This document shows, piece after piece, positions 1-11,508 of a stretch of DNA of 64,000 bases (the first letter of the stretch is position 1; each line of letters starts with the position of its first letter). The notes beneath the pieces are model-generated. The model was not told where the DNA came from, ran no database searches, and saw only the letters and a list, made by a program, of their open reading frames with translations. This DNA comes from Bolinopsis microptera (lineage: Eukaryota > Ctenophora > Tentaculata > Lobata > Bolinopsidae). Both the position numbers and the translations under genes were made by a program. Where the stretch lies: assembly GCF_026151205.1 (NCBI RefSeq), contig NC_087083.1, positions 3,886,460 to 3,950,459 on the forward strand. Reading direction: 5' to 3'.

Positions 1-381
1 ACCAGGCTGGCAATTCTCTTTCCTTCCATTAGATAATGCACATTATTTATTGTGCAGAAATCATTATTGCACATTAATGGCCCTGAATAAAATGGAATTA
101 TCCAACTCGCAACATAAATAAATCCCTCCAATCTCCTTGTTATCCAGATCTGGCTGAATATCGGTTATTGGTAAATGTATACCAGAATAGTTCGCGAGGG
201 TAGCAAATATTGTTGGTTGTCATAGAAACCGAATGCTGCCACTACCATCATGATGACGATTGTGCACCGGAGTTCTAATTTCTAACAGTAAACTGTAGCA
301 GTAAACACTAGATTGTGTGCTGTAACTTGTAACTACAGTTTATTTATTAGCTTAATTATGTAGGATATAAACACGGGGTAG

Positions 382-544
382 TAATATGATAATATAATAA
401 TATAATAATAATATAATAAATAATATAATAATAATAATATAATAATATATATAATAATATAAAGATATAATAATAATATAATAATAATATAATAATAATA
501 TAATAATAATATAATAATAATGTAATAATAATGTAATAATATAA
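382..544. repeat. AT-rich microsatellite (ATA/TAA)n
   Basis: Irregular run of ATAATA and TAATAA trinucleotide steps. It creates a Tyr/Ile/Leu-only open frame on the minus strand, which is not a gene. Confidence 0.9.
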
Positions 545-670
545 TCACATGATAATCAATTTACTACATAAGCGCTTAGTTGGTAGCCATCAACATAACT
601 TGATACAGTAAAACCCCGATTCAACGCATACCACGATTTTCGACTGAAAAAACATCTTTGAGCCGCCGAA

Positions 671-680
671 TCCGCTGTGC

Positions 681-711
<31 letters not shown>

Positions 712-732
712 ACAGGCAACGTTACGCCACTG
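671..732 (-). mobile_element. Remnant of hAT-like MITE (CAGTGGCGTAACG family)
   Basis: The right edge reads AACAGGCAACGTTACGCCACTG, the inverted terminal sequence of the fuller copies at 27933 and 37260. The left part keeps CCGCTGTGCGGG followed by a 29-base G homopolymer at 681-709. The opposite terminal inverted repeat is missing, so this is a deleted copy. No internal coding. Confidence 0.7.
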
Positions 733-817
733 TTGTAGTGGTGAACTATTTTAGGTCCCATGTAAAAGTGCACACTATCTTTATTTTAATTGTGCGAGTA
801 ATCATTACACTTTGCAG

Positions 818-861
818 GGAAGTGGAGAAGATTAACCAGTACAACGCCGAACGTAGCCGCC
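818..861 (+). CDS. Penultimate exon of gene A (unrecognised protein)
   Basis: A 44-nt exon preceded by an acceptor (ACACTTTGCAG) and followed by a strong donor (GTAAGT). The only open frame gives EVEKINQYNAERSR, a charged, helix-prone peptide. It enters with one base completing a codon and leaves with one base over (phase 1). The next exon, at 2980, starts with the two bases needed, giving an Arg at the junction. The intron of 2.1 kb holds a 7-bp satellite and CRE-containing repeats. Earlier exons lie upstream of the window. I do not recognise the family; phase agreement and splice sites are the main support. Confidence 0.6.
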
Positions 862-1326
862 GTAAGTTTATTAATTAATCAATTAGTTACTTTTACATTT
901 GTTTACTATTTTATAATCAATCTATTAAAAACAAATATTAACTTTAATTAGTTGAATTAAACAGTTCTAATTTACGGTTTTCACAAACAACTGTGATTAT
1001 TATAGATTACTACACCTCTCTAGTTTTATAAGTAGTTTTAACTAGTTTTACAAAATAGTTTTATCTAGTTTTATAAATAGTTTTATTTAGTTTTATAAAT
1101 AGTTTTTTTTAGCTCACTCGTAGTACGTCATCATGTTGGATTGTCTATCCGAAAATTCAAAACTAAACAGCTGAAAATAGTGATTTGAGATCCAAAAGGG
1201 CAAAATTTAGTCCATTTTGTGTTGATTATATACACGATGTTTACTAAATATAAATAAATAAACATGAATGTAGAGTAATAGCTCTCCGTCCATTAAGCCT
1301 AGTGGGGACCCATACTTTCAATATTG

Positions 1327-1588
1327 GTGTATAGTGTATATAAGTCAATAAGTGTACATTGTATAGTGTATAGTGTACAGTGTATAGTGTATATTGTATA
1401 GTGTATAGTGTATAATGTATAGTGTATAGTGTATAGTGTATAGTGTATAGTGTATAGTGTATAGTGTACAGTATACAGTGTACAGTGTACAGTTGCAGTG
1501 TACAGTGTATAGTGTATATTGTTTAGTGTATAGTGTATAGTGTATAGTGTATATTGTATAGTGTATAGTGTATAGTGTATAGTGTACA
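1327..1588. repeat. 7-bp satellite (TATAGTG)n
   Basis: About 35 copies of GTATAGT/GTACAGT in the intron of gene A. The minus-strand frame of repeated YTIHYTL is a translation of the array and not a protein. Confidence 0.9.
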
Positions 1589-2310
1589 TGCTATACCCAG
1601 AGTTTGCCGTAATATCTGATTGTTATGTACCAGGATCATTAGGAATGCTAATCGCCCCACCTTGAAGCAGTGGTCTGTATTGTTTGTACACTTTTGGTTT
1701 GCTTTATAAGTCTGTACCTTTAGCTTGGGTTTTACTCTGTAACAGTTCAGTATCTAGTATTTAGTGATAGTATCTACATTCTACAGTGCTCGTAGTATCT
1801 ACAATGATAGTATCTACTTACCCATGCTTTTAGTATTTCTACAATATGGTCTACGTCCTACGACTTTTACACAGCATAATACCTCATGATGTCGTTTATT
1901 TTGAATTCTCTTATCATTATTGTATATGTACTATTTGTAAAAGATTCAAATAAATAAAATCAGTGCTTGTAGTATCTACAATGACCAGCTACATTACCTC
2001 TCGTTCTCTACTCTCCATAATAAAAGATGCTTACAGTTGCTATTAATAGCCACTACCACCGTAACAGGAGGGAGCAAGGAGCTCCCTTCCTCTCATACAC
2101 ATAATACAGTTCATTGTATAAGGGGGATCAGCCCCCAATGTAGTTTCTTAACCGCTGTTTTTTTACTTTACCACAACTTTTTATAGTAATATATTTTCAA
2201 TTTTACCACATATTTCTTATTTTTTTCTCTCTTTTAATAAACCACAGCGTTCTAACTGAAACACCATCCTCTCAAATACATTCTTCACACAACACTTGTC
2301 CTCTAGCTCC

Positions 2311-2375
2311 ACAACACGTCATATGACGTCACAACACGTCATGTGACGTCACAACACGCAGTATAACGTCACAAC
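2311..2375. repeat. 20-bp minisatellite with CRE core
   Basis: Three units of ACAACACGTCATATGACGTC with variants. Each carries an ACGTCA or TGACGTCA core. It is the same family as the array at 2802-2943, within the gene A intron. Confidence 0.8.
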
Positions 2376-2801
2376 TCTAGCTCCATGCACGTCCATATTA
2401 TTAGCAAAACTGGTTTTAACATGGTTTTCTGGGAGAGGTATGCCAGGATTGTTGCAATGAGTTTGTTTGCCAGCAGATATCAGTAAATTACCAGCCGTAC
2501 TAATTTCTCTGCTGTCTCCTGTCCTCTTATCGGAGTTGTTGACAGTTTAAACGCTCTAAATAATTTAATGGCCTTAAGTATCGGTTATTAGACGGCTCTC
2601 GCTGGTTTTTACTGGCTGATTTTTGAAGATGTGTCAGAAACACTCTCTATATGGTCTACTGAAGAGGTTAAGTTTGAAACCGGGGAAAGAGTTCTTTTAG
2701 GGTGAATAGTCACTGTCAGTGTGAAAGTGTGGTACATAGAGTGCATTTCTTCTTCGGGTTCGTCCTATGTCACATGGTGAGACGTCACGTTAATTCTACT
2801 C

Positions 2802-2943
2802 CACTTGATATGACGTCATAACATGTGATATGACGTCACAACACATGGTATGACGTCACAACACGTTTAATGACGTCACAACTCGTAGTATGTCGTCACA
2901 ACACGTAATATGACGTCACAACACGTAGTATGACGTCACAAGG
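2802..2943. repeat. 20-bp minisatellite with TGACGTCA core, abutting a splice acceptor
   Basis: About seven units of roughly TGACGTCACAACACGTAGTA, each with a CREB/ATF-type palindrome. The array ends about 36 bp before the acceptor of the gene A terminal exon, so it occupies the branch-point side of that intron. Confidence 0.85.
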
Positions 2944-2979
2944 TTACAGTGTCTCAGCTCTAATGCCTTGTCCTCCTAG

Positions 2980-3881
2980 GTCCGAGCCGGCAGAGTCTGA
3001 CGGGACGACCGCAGAAGAGCGCCCACGTGCTCGCAGTCGCGCAGTCCCACGAGCACGGTGCCCCGCTGCGTCAGTACGACGAGTTCGTTATAGACAGCTC
3101 CTCTGCAAACAATCCCCGCTCTGGCAGGACTTTTAACAGGGTGCACAGTGAGCCTGCCTTCAGATCATTCTCGTACAAACCTTCCTCCTCGGTCAGTAGT
3201 GGAGGAATAGTGTCACCTGGTCTTGTAGCAGGGTCACGTGGTGTGACGTCACGTGAGTCACGTGGTGTGACGTCACGTGAGTCACGTGACAAGAGGGAGG
3301 GTGAGGACGATGTGTTCTGTGATCCTGCAGAGAGTAGCACTGCGAGGCTTAGTGTAGTCGAGCCAAGCGAAGAATATCCACTTTTAGTTGAGGCCAGAGC
3401 ACCAGAGCCAAGCGTAGCAGATCCACTTTTAGTTGAGGCCAGAGCACCAGAGCCAAGCGTAGCAGATCCACTTTTAGTTGAGGCCAGAGCACCAGAGCCA
3501 AGCGAAGCAGAAATCAGCACAGCAGAAATCAGCACAGCAGATGTAAGTGCAGCAGAAATCAGTGCAGCAGAGATCAGTGTTGACACCACGGACACTTCCT
3601 CTGCTCTATTCGAAACCCCTAGCGACGTGTCGGACGGAGAGATAGAACCAGTAAAGTACATGCTGATAACCCGGCACATTTCCGAGTCAGAGTCCGAGGG
3701 AGACCCGGACATGAGTCCGGGAGTGAGTCCGGGAGCAGACTCCGGGGTTGAGTCCAGAAATGGGATCATGGAGTCGCACGGTACCCAGATTCTCCTTACA
3801 GCCCAAGACACTCACAAGCTAGCCGAGGATATGCCTTCACTGCAGACAGCTGCTTTTATAATGTCGCCTGAGTTCGTTTAG
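2980..3881 (+). CDS. Terminal exon of gene A: disordered Ser/Thr/Pro/Glu-rich C-terminus
   Basis: The acceptor TCCTCCTAG opens a frame continuous to the TAG at 3879-3881, about 300 codons. No ATG start is needed because it continues from the exon at 818 (phase 1). The first ~75 residues are the most protein-like, including QYDEFVIDSSSANNPRSG and VHSEPAFRSFSYKP. Then come SRGVTSRES repeats from a CRE/E-box DNA repeat (3233-3292), three copies of a 15-residue unit PLLVEARAPEPSVAD (3378-3512), an AEIS/ADVS repeat, and an acidic Ser-rich segment. No catalytic domain or membrane span is seen. It is probably a disordered tail of a signalling or scaffold protein, but I cannot name it. The antisense frame over the same stretch is a shadow. 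Confidence 0.65.
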
Positions 3882-3925
3882 AGGAAGCCTGTATAGCCTT
3901 GTTGGGCAAACTCTTTATGTTGAGG

Positions 3926-3993
3926 TGACGTCACGTAGTATGATGACGTCACGTAGTATGATGACGTCACGTAGTATGATGACGTCACGTGAC
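3926..3993. repeat. 18-bp minisatellite, CRE plus ACGT
   Basis: Four units of TGACGTCACGTAGTATGA directly after the gene A stop codon, in its presumed 3' UTR. The last unit ends in TGACGTCACGTGAC, a CRE overlapping an E-box. Confidence 0.85.
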
Positions 3994-4532
3994 GTTATTA
4001 TAGACAAGTTATTGAACTGGAATGTAGAATTAATATTGAATACATTGGTGTGGGTACTGGAAGAGTGAGGACTGGTTGAGAGCTATGGTATTAGGACCTT
4101 TTGATGGGTTAAAACTGGAAAAGTTATCCTCTGATTGAAGCTTCAAATATTTAGGGCATATAACACACCATTAATAAATGTCTCACTAAATATTGCTTTT
4201 TTACTAAACATTACTGATTGATTGATAATTATGATAATTATGTTTGTATGTGATCGTTTGTGTATGATTAGGGGTACAAAAGGCGCTAATAGAGTTAATT
4301 AATATATTTCTAATATCATCAATCAATTAGCACCAACTAATTCAGAGCTCACCTTAATTACTTGATATTTGGGATGCAAAATAACAGTTCACAAACGCAT
4401 TATCATTTTTTCATCATTTGAATTCTAAAATCATTTATATATGTACAGCGTTTTCTAGATTTACATTATTTAACTCACACAATTTTAACACAGTTTTGAT
4501 AGCTAGCAATAGAATATAACGTAGAACTTGTT

Positions 4533-4839
4533 TACGCGCAGAGAGGTTTTAACACGTGCAGGGAGGTTTTAGCACGTGCACGGAGGTTTTAGCACGTGCA
4601 GGGAGGTTTTAGCACGTGCAGGGAGGTTTTAGCACGTGCAGGGAGGTTTTAGCACGTGCAGGGAGGTTTTAGCACGTGCAGGGAGGTTTTAGCACGTGCA
4701 GGGAGGTTTTAGCACGTGCAGGGAGGTTTTAGCACGTGCAGGGAGGTTTAAACACGTGCAGAGAGGTTTTAGCACGTGCAGGGAGGTTTTAACACGTGCA
4801 GGGAGGTTTTAACACGTGTAGGGAGGTTTTAACACGTGA
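4533..4839. repeat. 20-bp minisatellite with invariant CACGTG E-box
   Basis: About 15 units of CACGTGCAGGGAGGTTTTAG. The A/G and T changes fall outside the CACGTG core, which is kept in nearly every unit. No gene is seen between 3994 and 6515 apart from this and the arrays listed next. Confidence 0.9.
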
Positions 4840-5055
4840 CATATGCTCGCTTTTTTGATTTGCTGATCGCACAGCCTTTGACGAGGTGATATATTTTAAA
4901 AAAACCCACGAAAGCGTGAAAAGTGGCCTACGAAGGGGGTCTGTATTGGCTGAAATCTGGTTTACTTAATGATAATACTTAATATGTGAACAATCCCTGA
5001 AGCTTCCCCTGCAGTAGACAAGTTAGCTGTTAAACAGAGTAAAACAGACTACAGT

Positions 5056-5127
5056 TGTGACGTCATACTGCGTACTGTGACGTCATACTGCGTACTGTGA
5101 CGTCATACTGCGTACTGTGACGTCACA
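5056..5127. repeat. 20-bp minisatellite TGTGACGTCATACTGCGTAC
   Basis: Four near-identical units, each with TGACGTCA. It is a separate family from the arrays at 2.3-2.9 kb but shares the same 8-bp core. Confidence 0.85.
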
Positions 5128-5439
5128 TGACTACAGATTATATTCAGAGTCAGTAATGTGACGTATATTTTAAGGTTTTAAACATAACTATTACATTCAC
5201 AACATTTTTATTTGGACTGAAGTAGACATAAAACATGTTTACTATTATACATAGCAAAGTATTATATTTCACATATTTAAAGCGATTAAAAGTTGCTTTT
5301 ATTATATATAATAAATATATATAAATATAAATATATATATATATAATCACTTTTCATGTTAGCAATATCTAGTATTTAGTTACTATTGTAGCGAATAGTA
5401 ATAGAAATTATCAGTCCTTAAAATCAAAGAAAGGGCTAG

Positions 5440-5534
5440 AATGTGGTAACTATGCTGTTACTATGTGGTTACTATGTGTTTACTATGTGGTTACTATGTG
5501 GTTACTATGTGGTTACTATGTGGTTACTATGTGT
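5440..5534. repeat. 11-bp minisatellite (TATGTGGTTAC)n
   Basis: About eight short units. The surrounding 5130-6340 is AT-rich non-coding DNA with no splice-flanked open frame that I could support. Confidence 0.75.
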
Positions 5535-6340
5535 GGCGGTAAGGGAAAATGTTTAATAATTATTAATCAGTGTTTGATTAATTCCCCCAATGATTACGGT
5601 TTATGTTTCTTCAATTATGGGAAATGATGGTAAGAATGAGATTATACGACGGTATTATATATTGTTTTTAAAATCTGACCAATTCGTCGGGTTTTTCCTG
5701 CATTTCTGCGTTTTTCTAAGTTTCTACTGACAAAGTGACAAGTATTTCAAGACTTATTCATGACAACTCCGTGAGTACAAAACTATAAAAATATCTCATA
5801 GACAACGTAAATGATAAATTACCCAAAATTAAACAACTTTATCTTTCACTTTTATCGTTTACTCATACCTCATAACACCAAAATATTAATATAAAACATT
5901 CTCGATCGAGAAGTGAAGCTGTCAGAAGTATGCACATTGTTTGCAAATTATACTAAATATAAAAGCACATTGTGAAATGTAGTGTTTACTATTCACTCAA
6001 TAAACACATATAATTTTCAAGAATACTTCGCTAAACCACGACAGTAAAAACCCACATATTTCTAAATTATTTCCTCCAAGGAAGTTTGAATAAAACCACG
6101 TGCTACATGTACCGGGTACCCCCAGTTGGCATGGCAACGTGTCGTTACGTGTAACACTATTCTAGCTACTCAGTAGCTACTCATTTGGTAGATTGTATGG
6201 TATATTTCTAGTATTCTAGTATTTTAGTATATATTTCTAGTATTCCCGTTGCTATAACAACTATTCCGATAGTTTCCTGTACCCTACATGTGAGTTACAG
6301 TGTTTTTATTGACTCCCCAATATCACAACTAATATTGTTA

Positions 6341-6480
6341 TAATATGTAACTCTATTATTTTTACTAGTAAATACCTATTTACTAATAAATAATATGTAA
6401 CTCTATTATTTTTACTAGTAAATACCTATTAACTAGTAAATAGGTATTTACTAGTAAATACTAGTAAATACCTATTTACT
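6341..6480. repeat. Left flanking repeat (TACTAGTAAATACCTATT family)
   Basis: Tandem AT-rich units built on TTACTAGTAAATACC. A matching block lies at 7645-7722 on the other side of the Penelope-like element, so the element sits within or between copies of this repeat. Confidence 0.75.
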
Positions 6481-6515
6481 GGTAATCTTGTTTTGCTCTT
6501 ATGAGTGGGTCAATC

Positions 6516-7649
6516 ATTTATTTTTAATTGTAGTTGACTAAATGAGAGTCTCCACTCAGTGTGTTAAAACATAATTCTTTGTCAACTACAAGATCTCAGT
6601 ATCAACAGAATAGCTGATATGCTAAAGAAGAATAGTTTCCCTCCTAATATTGTCAAGAAACTTATTCGAGAAACACAGAATACACTGGATAAACAAAATG
6701 CGCCTAAAAAGAACTCAAAAATAGCTTGCTTATCATTGCCTTATATAAATGAACAGACGTGTCGAAAAGTCTACTATACCCTAAGAAATCAAAACCTCTT
6801 GGATTCCACCAGGGTAACATTCACATCAGGTCAACGTCTCATGGAAGCTTTAACAAGATCTAGCCTACAGCAAACAAAATGCAATAAACAAAGTGACAGC
6901 AAATGCTACCAGTGCGATAAATCCTGCATGATCAAAAACATTTGCTACCAATTAATATGCCAAATATGTAATAAGTCCTACATTGGGGAAACTGGTAGGT
7001 TTAAAAGAAGTAGAGCCTGGGAACACTACAAATCAGTAAGGGATGGCAACAAATCTACGGCCATGGGGAAGCACTACCTAGAGGAGCATGCAGACATTTC
7101 AATGCCAAACATACCGTTTCGGTTTATAGTTCGAAAAAGATGTAAAGACTATGTGGACCGTCAATTGTGGCAGTCGGTTCTAATAAAACGTGAAAACCCA
7201 GAAATAAATACTCAATTGTCTGAGTCCGTAAATGAAGGTGATTGGATAAAATATACTTGGAAGTTAATGTAATATTGAACTTATAAACCTAGATAATTTT
7301 TGATTAATCAGTTTTATGAAGGAGCTATCTTGGTAAAATGTTTGTAGTATTATGAAGAATTGTTCACGGCTTGTTGCGGTTTGGATTCTTTTAGCCGTTA
7401 TATTTTATGTTTCTTTTGGATAAATTTGTGATTGTTGTTGTGTTTCAAGATGTTATTTGTTGTTGTTATATTTCGTAGTATTAATAGATTATTTTAATAG
7501 ATTATTTTAACATTGTATCTTTGCAGCTATGTAAGTTTTCAGTACGTCCTGTTTATGACAAAGGCATGTAGCCGAAACGTCGACAAAGAATTATGTTTTA
7601 ACACACTGAGTGGAGACTCTCATTTAGTCAACTACAATTAAAAATAAAT
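6516..7649 (+). mobile_element. Short Penelope-like element with 68-bp terminal inverted repeats
   Basis: The left end (6516-6583) and right end (7582-7649) are inverted copies of each other, containing GAGTGGAGACTCTCATTTAG on the right. Between them lies one open frame for a GIY-YIG protein and no reverse transcriptase domain. Just before the right repeat is GGCATGTAGCCGAAACGTC, a stem-loop followed by GAAAC that resembles the 3' half of a hammerhead ribozyme; such ribozymes are known in Penelope terminal repeats. The full CTGATGA core is not visible. Best read as a 5'-truncated Penelope copy carrying an inverted terminal repeat. Confidence 0.75.
6619..7272 (+). CDS. Penelope-like GIY-YIG endonuclease fragment
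   Basis: 217 residues matching the C-terminal part of Penelope-like retroelement proteins. The N-terminal ~60 residues correspond to the linker after the reverse transcriptase. At residues ~90-115 there are paired cysteines (CYQCDKSC, then CQIC) of the zinc-binding linker. SYIGETGRFKRSRAWEH is the YIG half of the GIY-YIG nuclease with its Arg and the downstream Glu-His. The reverse transcriptase is absent, so the copy cannot move alone. The frame is undamaged from ATG to TAA, which suggests recent insertion or selection on this short form. Host function is unknown. Confidence 0.85.
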   Translation: MLKKNSFPPNIVKKLIRETQNTLDKQNAPKKNSKIACLSLPYINEQTCRKVYYTLRNQNLLDSTRVTFTSGQRLMEALTRSSLQQTKCNKQSDSKCYQCDKSCMIKNICYQLICQICNKSYIGETGRFKRSRAWEHYKSVRDGNKSTAMGKHYLEEHADISMPNIPFRFIVRKRCKDYVDRQLWQSVLIKRENPEINTQLSESVNEGDWIKYTWKLM

Positions 7650-7722
7650 ACCTATTTACTAGTAAATAATATGTAACTCTATTATTTTTACTAGTAAATA
7701 CCTATTAACTAGTAAATACCTT
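7645..7722. repeat. Right flanking repeat of the Penelope-like element
   Basis: Near-identical to 6370-6450 in the same orientation, including AATATGTAACTCTATT. It may be a long target duplication or a pre-existing tandem repeat split by the insertion. Confidence 0.7.
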
Positions 7723-9540
7723 GTAATAATTATTTTATAAATACCTCGTAATCAGCCTGATCGTTAGTTTAAACTGATCAATAATGACAGTAACTGACGC
7801 ATTATTACCACAACTCGTAAACAAACGCTCTTACTGTTGTCGAGACAAGATTGTCACTAGTTACTAGTGCTTGTTACTTACATGTCTTAATTTACATTTT
7901 ATACGTTTAGACGCACCATTGTTGTTTACTAACTGTCCTCACGTTAAATTATCTGTGGTTATCTTTTAAACTTGCGATATGTGACAGGGAGCAAACAGTT
8001 GCAGGGAGCAAACAGTTGCACGAGGGAGTAGATAGTTGCTAGTCACATGACTTTATGCTCCGTTACTGCACTATATGTTGTCGTCATTGTTTTGAGTCAA
8101 GCAAGTCGTTTAGTTTCTGTATTTGTATCATATTTATTTTGTATGTCCCTTAACACTCGTTTAATCTATTCTAAAAATAGCTCGTTTGAGGTAAGTTTCA
8201 GGTTTAAATAAGTTCGTTAACAATGTACCCGGTACACATTACACAATGTGTAACTCATTCCTCACATTGTTATATCTGCAGGGATGTATACCACAAAATG
8301 AATAATGCATTAATGAATATTTAAAATAGTATAAAAAACGTACTTCTACATCTAACGGACTATCTAACTCCCCCAACTTAACGTTACGTGTAATTATTGT
8401 AGTTTAAAGTTGTGTACTGTTCTGCCATGTAATAGTAGCTATTCTAATAGCAATGTCCATTATAGCTCTCTCTCTCTCTCTAGTTCTATACTATAACCCG
8501 TTAAACGTACAAGGAAATGCTACAGACAGCTCCCACGTGACCTCATCTCTTAACCATACTGCGCGCGCTATCTGTGTCACGTGGGCAGGACAGACAGGTC
8601 ACATGGTCGAGACAGACAGCACAGACTCTCGAATCTATCTTTAGCTGTATATACAAATATACCGGACTTTAGGATATCTGTTTCTTCGGGTGGTGTGTGA
8701 AGGTTCATTGTGTTATTACATAGTAATTATCCAATTATGCACTTTGTAATTACCACCAATTATCCGATTAATTATCCAATTATAGGGTTCTAAGTGATTC
8801 ATTGACTGGGCTACTTTTAACTGATGTACATTCCTCTTGTGTTATAACTTGTGTTTTCGCTCTGATAATACTATAATAAAACGTCCGTTAATTGCTGGAA
8901 TTTCTGAAATTTCTGAAATTTTCTCTTTATTCTAATTCGTGCATTTTTGTTAATTCACAAATTCTTAGCTTCGCCTGAGTTCGCCTTGTTGCTTAGCGAC
9001 GTTTCAATACATACCAAGAAGTGTATCTAACATGTTTGCTACATGGCTCGTTAGGAGTCAGGTTTTATGAAGGAGCAGTAGTAGTAGACGTTGCAGTGTC
9101 TGCAGTAACCAAGTGTTAGTTAGAACTGGACAATATATAATAATAGAGTTCATGTGTCAGCTGTAGTCGCTGACAGGTCAACACTGTCCTCTCTCTCTCT
9201 GTTGGTTTGCTGTTTTTACTCACGTTTCTAGCGTTGCGAGGTGTTTGTTTGGTGTGTTGCTTTATAGTGCTTATTCAGTCTCAATACACGATACACATGA
9301 TCATATCAGATGATCTTGATGTTTCTACTTTTACTTTTTACTGATTTTCTGTTTACTTAATATTTTAGCAACATTAGTTTATAAATATAAAACATTTAAC
9401 AGCTTCATTGACTGAAGCTCTCTTCTTTCTTCTAAAGTTGGCAAAGTGCCTGAATTATTATTTCGTTCTAACTGCTCATTTATCTTAATTGACAGCAGTT
9501 GTAAACTGTAACTGTAAAAAGTAACTGTAAAAAGTAACTG
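7723..9540. other. Non-coding, AT-rich, no supported gene
   Basis: Holds short duplications (GGGAGCAAACAGTTGCA at 7985-8020) and a CT microsatellite near 8466. An open frame at 8453-8644 starts with a hydrophobic stretch produced by the CT repeat; I see no independent support for it. Confidence 0.6.
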
Positions 9541-9544
9541 TCCC

Positions 9545-9840
9545 TATTACCACTAGGCCATCACATAGTCAACAGTAGAACTTTAATAACTGTACAGAAG
9601 GTTCAGGGTTCGAATCCCAGTTTTACTCAGTCTAGGGAGTAGCTAAGGATTCATTGGATCTATGTGATCTCCTCGGTCGACTCAGCCGAATGATAGGAAA
9701 CTTGATTGAGGGTTAAATGAGGAGGGGTGCCTGTGCCAAAAGATCAAGAATCTTAGGATACTCCTTCAGAACATCTACAATGTAGTGTACTGTTAAACAA
9801 GGGCGGTCGAACTATTCGATGACCCTGTAGAGGAATCTAC
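9545..9840 (+). mobile_element. tRNA-derived SINE candidate
   Basis: GGTTCGAATCC at about 9608 is an exact RNA polymerase III B-box. It is preceded by CAGAAGGTTCAGG in the spacing of a tRNA variable loop and T-arm. The D-arm side is degenerate, so this is not a functional tRNA gene. About 200 bp of non-tRNA body follows. No terminal poly-A or target duplication was identified. Confidence 0.45.
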
Positions 9841-9877
9841 GAACTTTACAAATTATATTTGTAAAGTTATATTTGTA

Positions 9878-10047
9878 TTCCAGTACATGTTCCAGTACAT
9901 GTTCCAGTACATGTTCCAGTACATGTTCCAGTACATGTTCCAGTACATGTTCCAGTACATGTTCCAGTACATGTTCCAGTACATGTTCCAGTACATGTTC
10001 CAGTACATGTTCCAGTACATGTTCCAGTACATGTTCCAGTACATGTT
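9878..10047. repeat. 12-bp minisatellite (TTCCAGTACATG)n
   Basis: Fourteen almost perfect units. Because 12 is a multiple of 3, five frames stay open across it; all are artefacts. Confidence 0.95.
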
Positions 10048-10197
10048 TCACTCATGTCTTATTAATGTACAGGCTGTCATCTTCTGATTTCAGTACCTTG
10101 TTTTTACTCATAAATGTATCTGTCACTTTTTTATTTGCAGTGCTGGTCTTGTACCAAATATGGGAAATATTTGAAGTGCTGAAACTTCCTTAGGGAG

Positions 10198-10421
10198 GAT
10201 TCTCATAATTACTGTTGCTATAGTTACAATTCTCTTAATTACTGTTGCTATAGTTACAATTCTCATAATTACTGTTGCTATACTCTATAGTTACAATTCT
10301 CATGTTTACTGTTGCTATAGTTACAATTCTCATAGTTACTGTTGCTATAGTTACAATTATCATGTTTACTGTTGCTATAGTAACTACAATTCTCATGTTT
10401 ACTGTTGCTATAGTTACAATT
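10198..10421. repeat. ~29-bp minisatellite (ATTACTGTTGCTATAGTTACAATTCTCAT type)
   Basis: About seven diverged units with the core TACTGTTGCTATAGTTACAA. The following 10422-11335 shows no gene-like frame. Confidence 0.85.
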
Positions 10422-11339
10422 GGGGGCACCTGATGTTTAGTTTCACTGTGCATGTTTTAGATTACATTATATTCGTTTAAACTGAAACATTCAACTGATC
10501 TGTAGATAATTACTTACCAGTTAAGATTGTTTCGTACTTAACTTTCCCTCTTTCGGACAAGCCACCCATCATTACTCACTACTGACACTACCCACATACT
10601 ACTGGCAGCTGCTAGCAATACTACTGACAGCTGCTAGCAATACACCACAGCATTCTAACATACAGCTAGCAAAGGTAACCAGATACCTTGACTATTTCAC
10701 CAGCTAATTGGAGGACGAACTGAGTTCCTTGTCACATTTAACATTCTTTTGTATTGTTAACTACTACTACTACTGTTAATCGTTATGTCCTCACAATAAT
10801 ACAGCAGTATCATGCTACTTCCCTGCCTATTTTTGTTATAAACTAAAACACCATGACGGTGCACTGAAAGCTGTTCGTGTGATTCTTATCGTAAAGCTTG
10901 TGGCAGTAAGTGTTCCATGATAAGTTATAATATCAGCAAACTGATGTTACTGTGTGGTTACTATGTGGTTACTATGTGATGTCGGTGTAAGTTTCAGCGA
11001 CTTCTACTTGAATCGTACCATTAGGAATATTTTCTGCTTTCAGACGCGGTTTTAGTTTCCAGTTTCATATGAATATTTCATGGCTTCGTTTGTTATGATA
11101 TCTACAAATATTTTAGGCTGTTCTGATTTTTAAACATTCAATTAACATACCATGTAATCACTGACGTTTAGTTAACAATCATAAAATATGGGAAATTCCC
11201 GTAAAAATTCATTCAAGGCAATATATCTAAAATTAGGAAATCTAGGCGAATGATAGGTCCATATTATTGACTTTACGTCGAACCTTATCATGCTGAGGTC
11301 TCTAAAGAAGTAAATCTTATAATGAGGCATGGTTCACAT

Positions 11340-11508
11340 ATTACCAGGTTACCAGGTTACCAGGTTACCAGGTTACCAGGTTACCAGGTTACTAGGTTAC
11401 CAGGTTACCAGGTTACCAAGTTACTAGGTTACCAGGTTACCAGGTTACTAGGTTACTAAGTTACCAAGTTATTAGGTTACCAGGTTACCAGGTTACTAGT
11501 TTATCACA
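11340..11508. repeat. 9-bp minisatellite (TTACCAGGT)n
   Basis: About 18 units, some with TACTAGG variants. A shorter block of the same unit occurs at 12264-12315. 11509-12263 is AT-rich and without a supported gene. Confidence 0.9.

Noticed and set aside
8453-8644. 63-residue frame with a signal-peptide-like start
   Set aside because: The hydrophobic part comes from a CT microsatellite; the rest is low-complexity and without splice or homology support.
9600-9630. Functional tRNA gene
   Set aside because: Only the T-arm/B-box is intact; no acceptor stem or proper D-arm.
9812-10193. Five overlapping frames over the 12-bp array
   Set aside because: Unit length is a multiple of three; repeat artefact.
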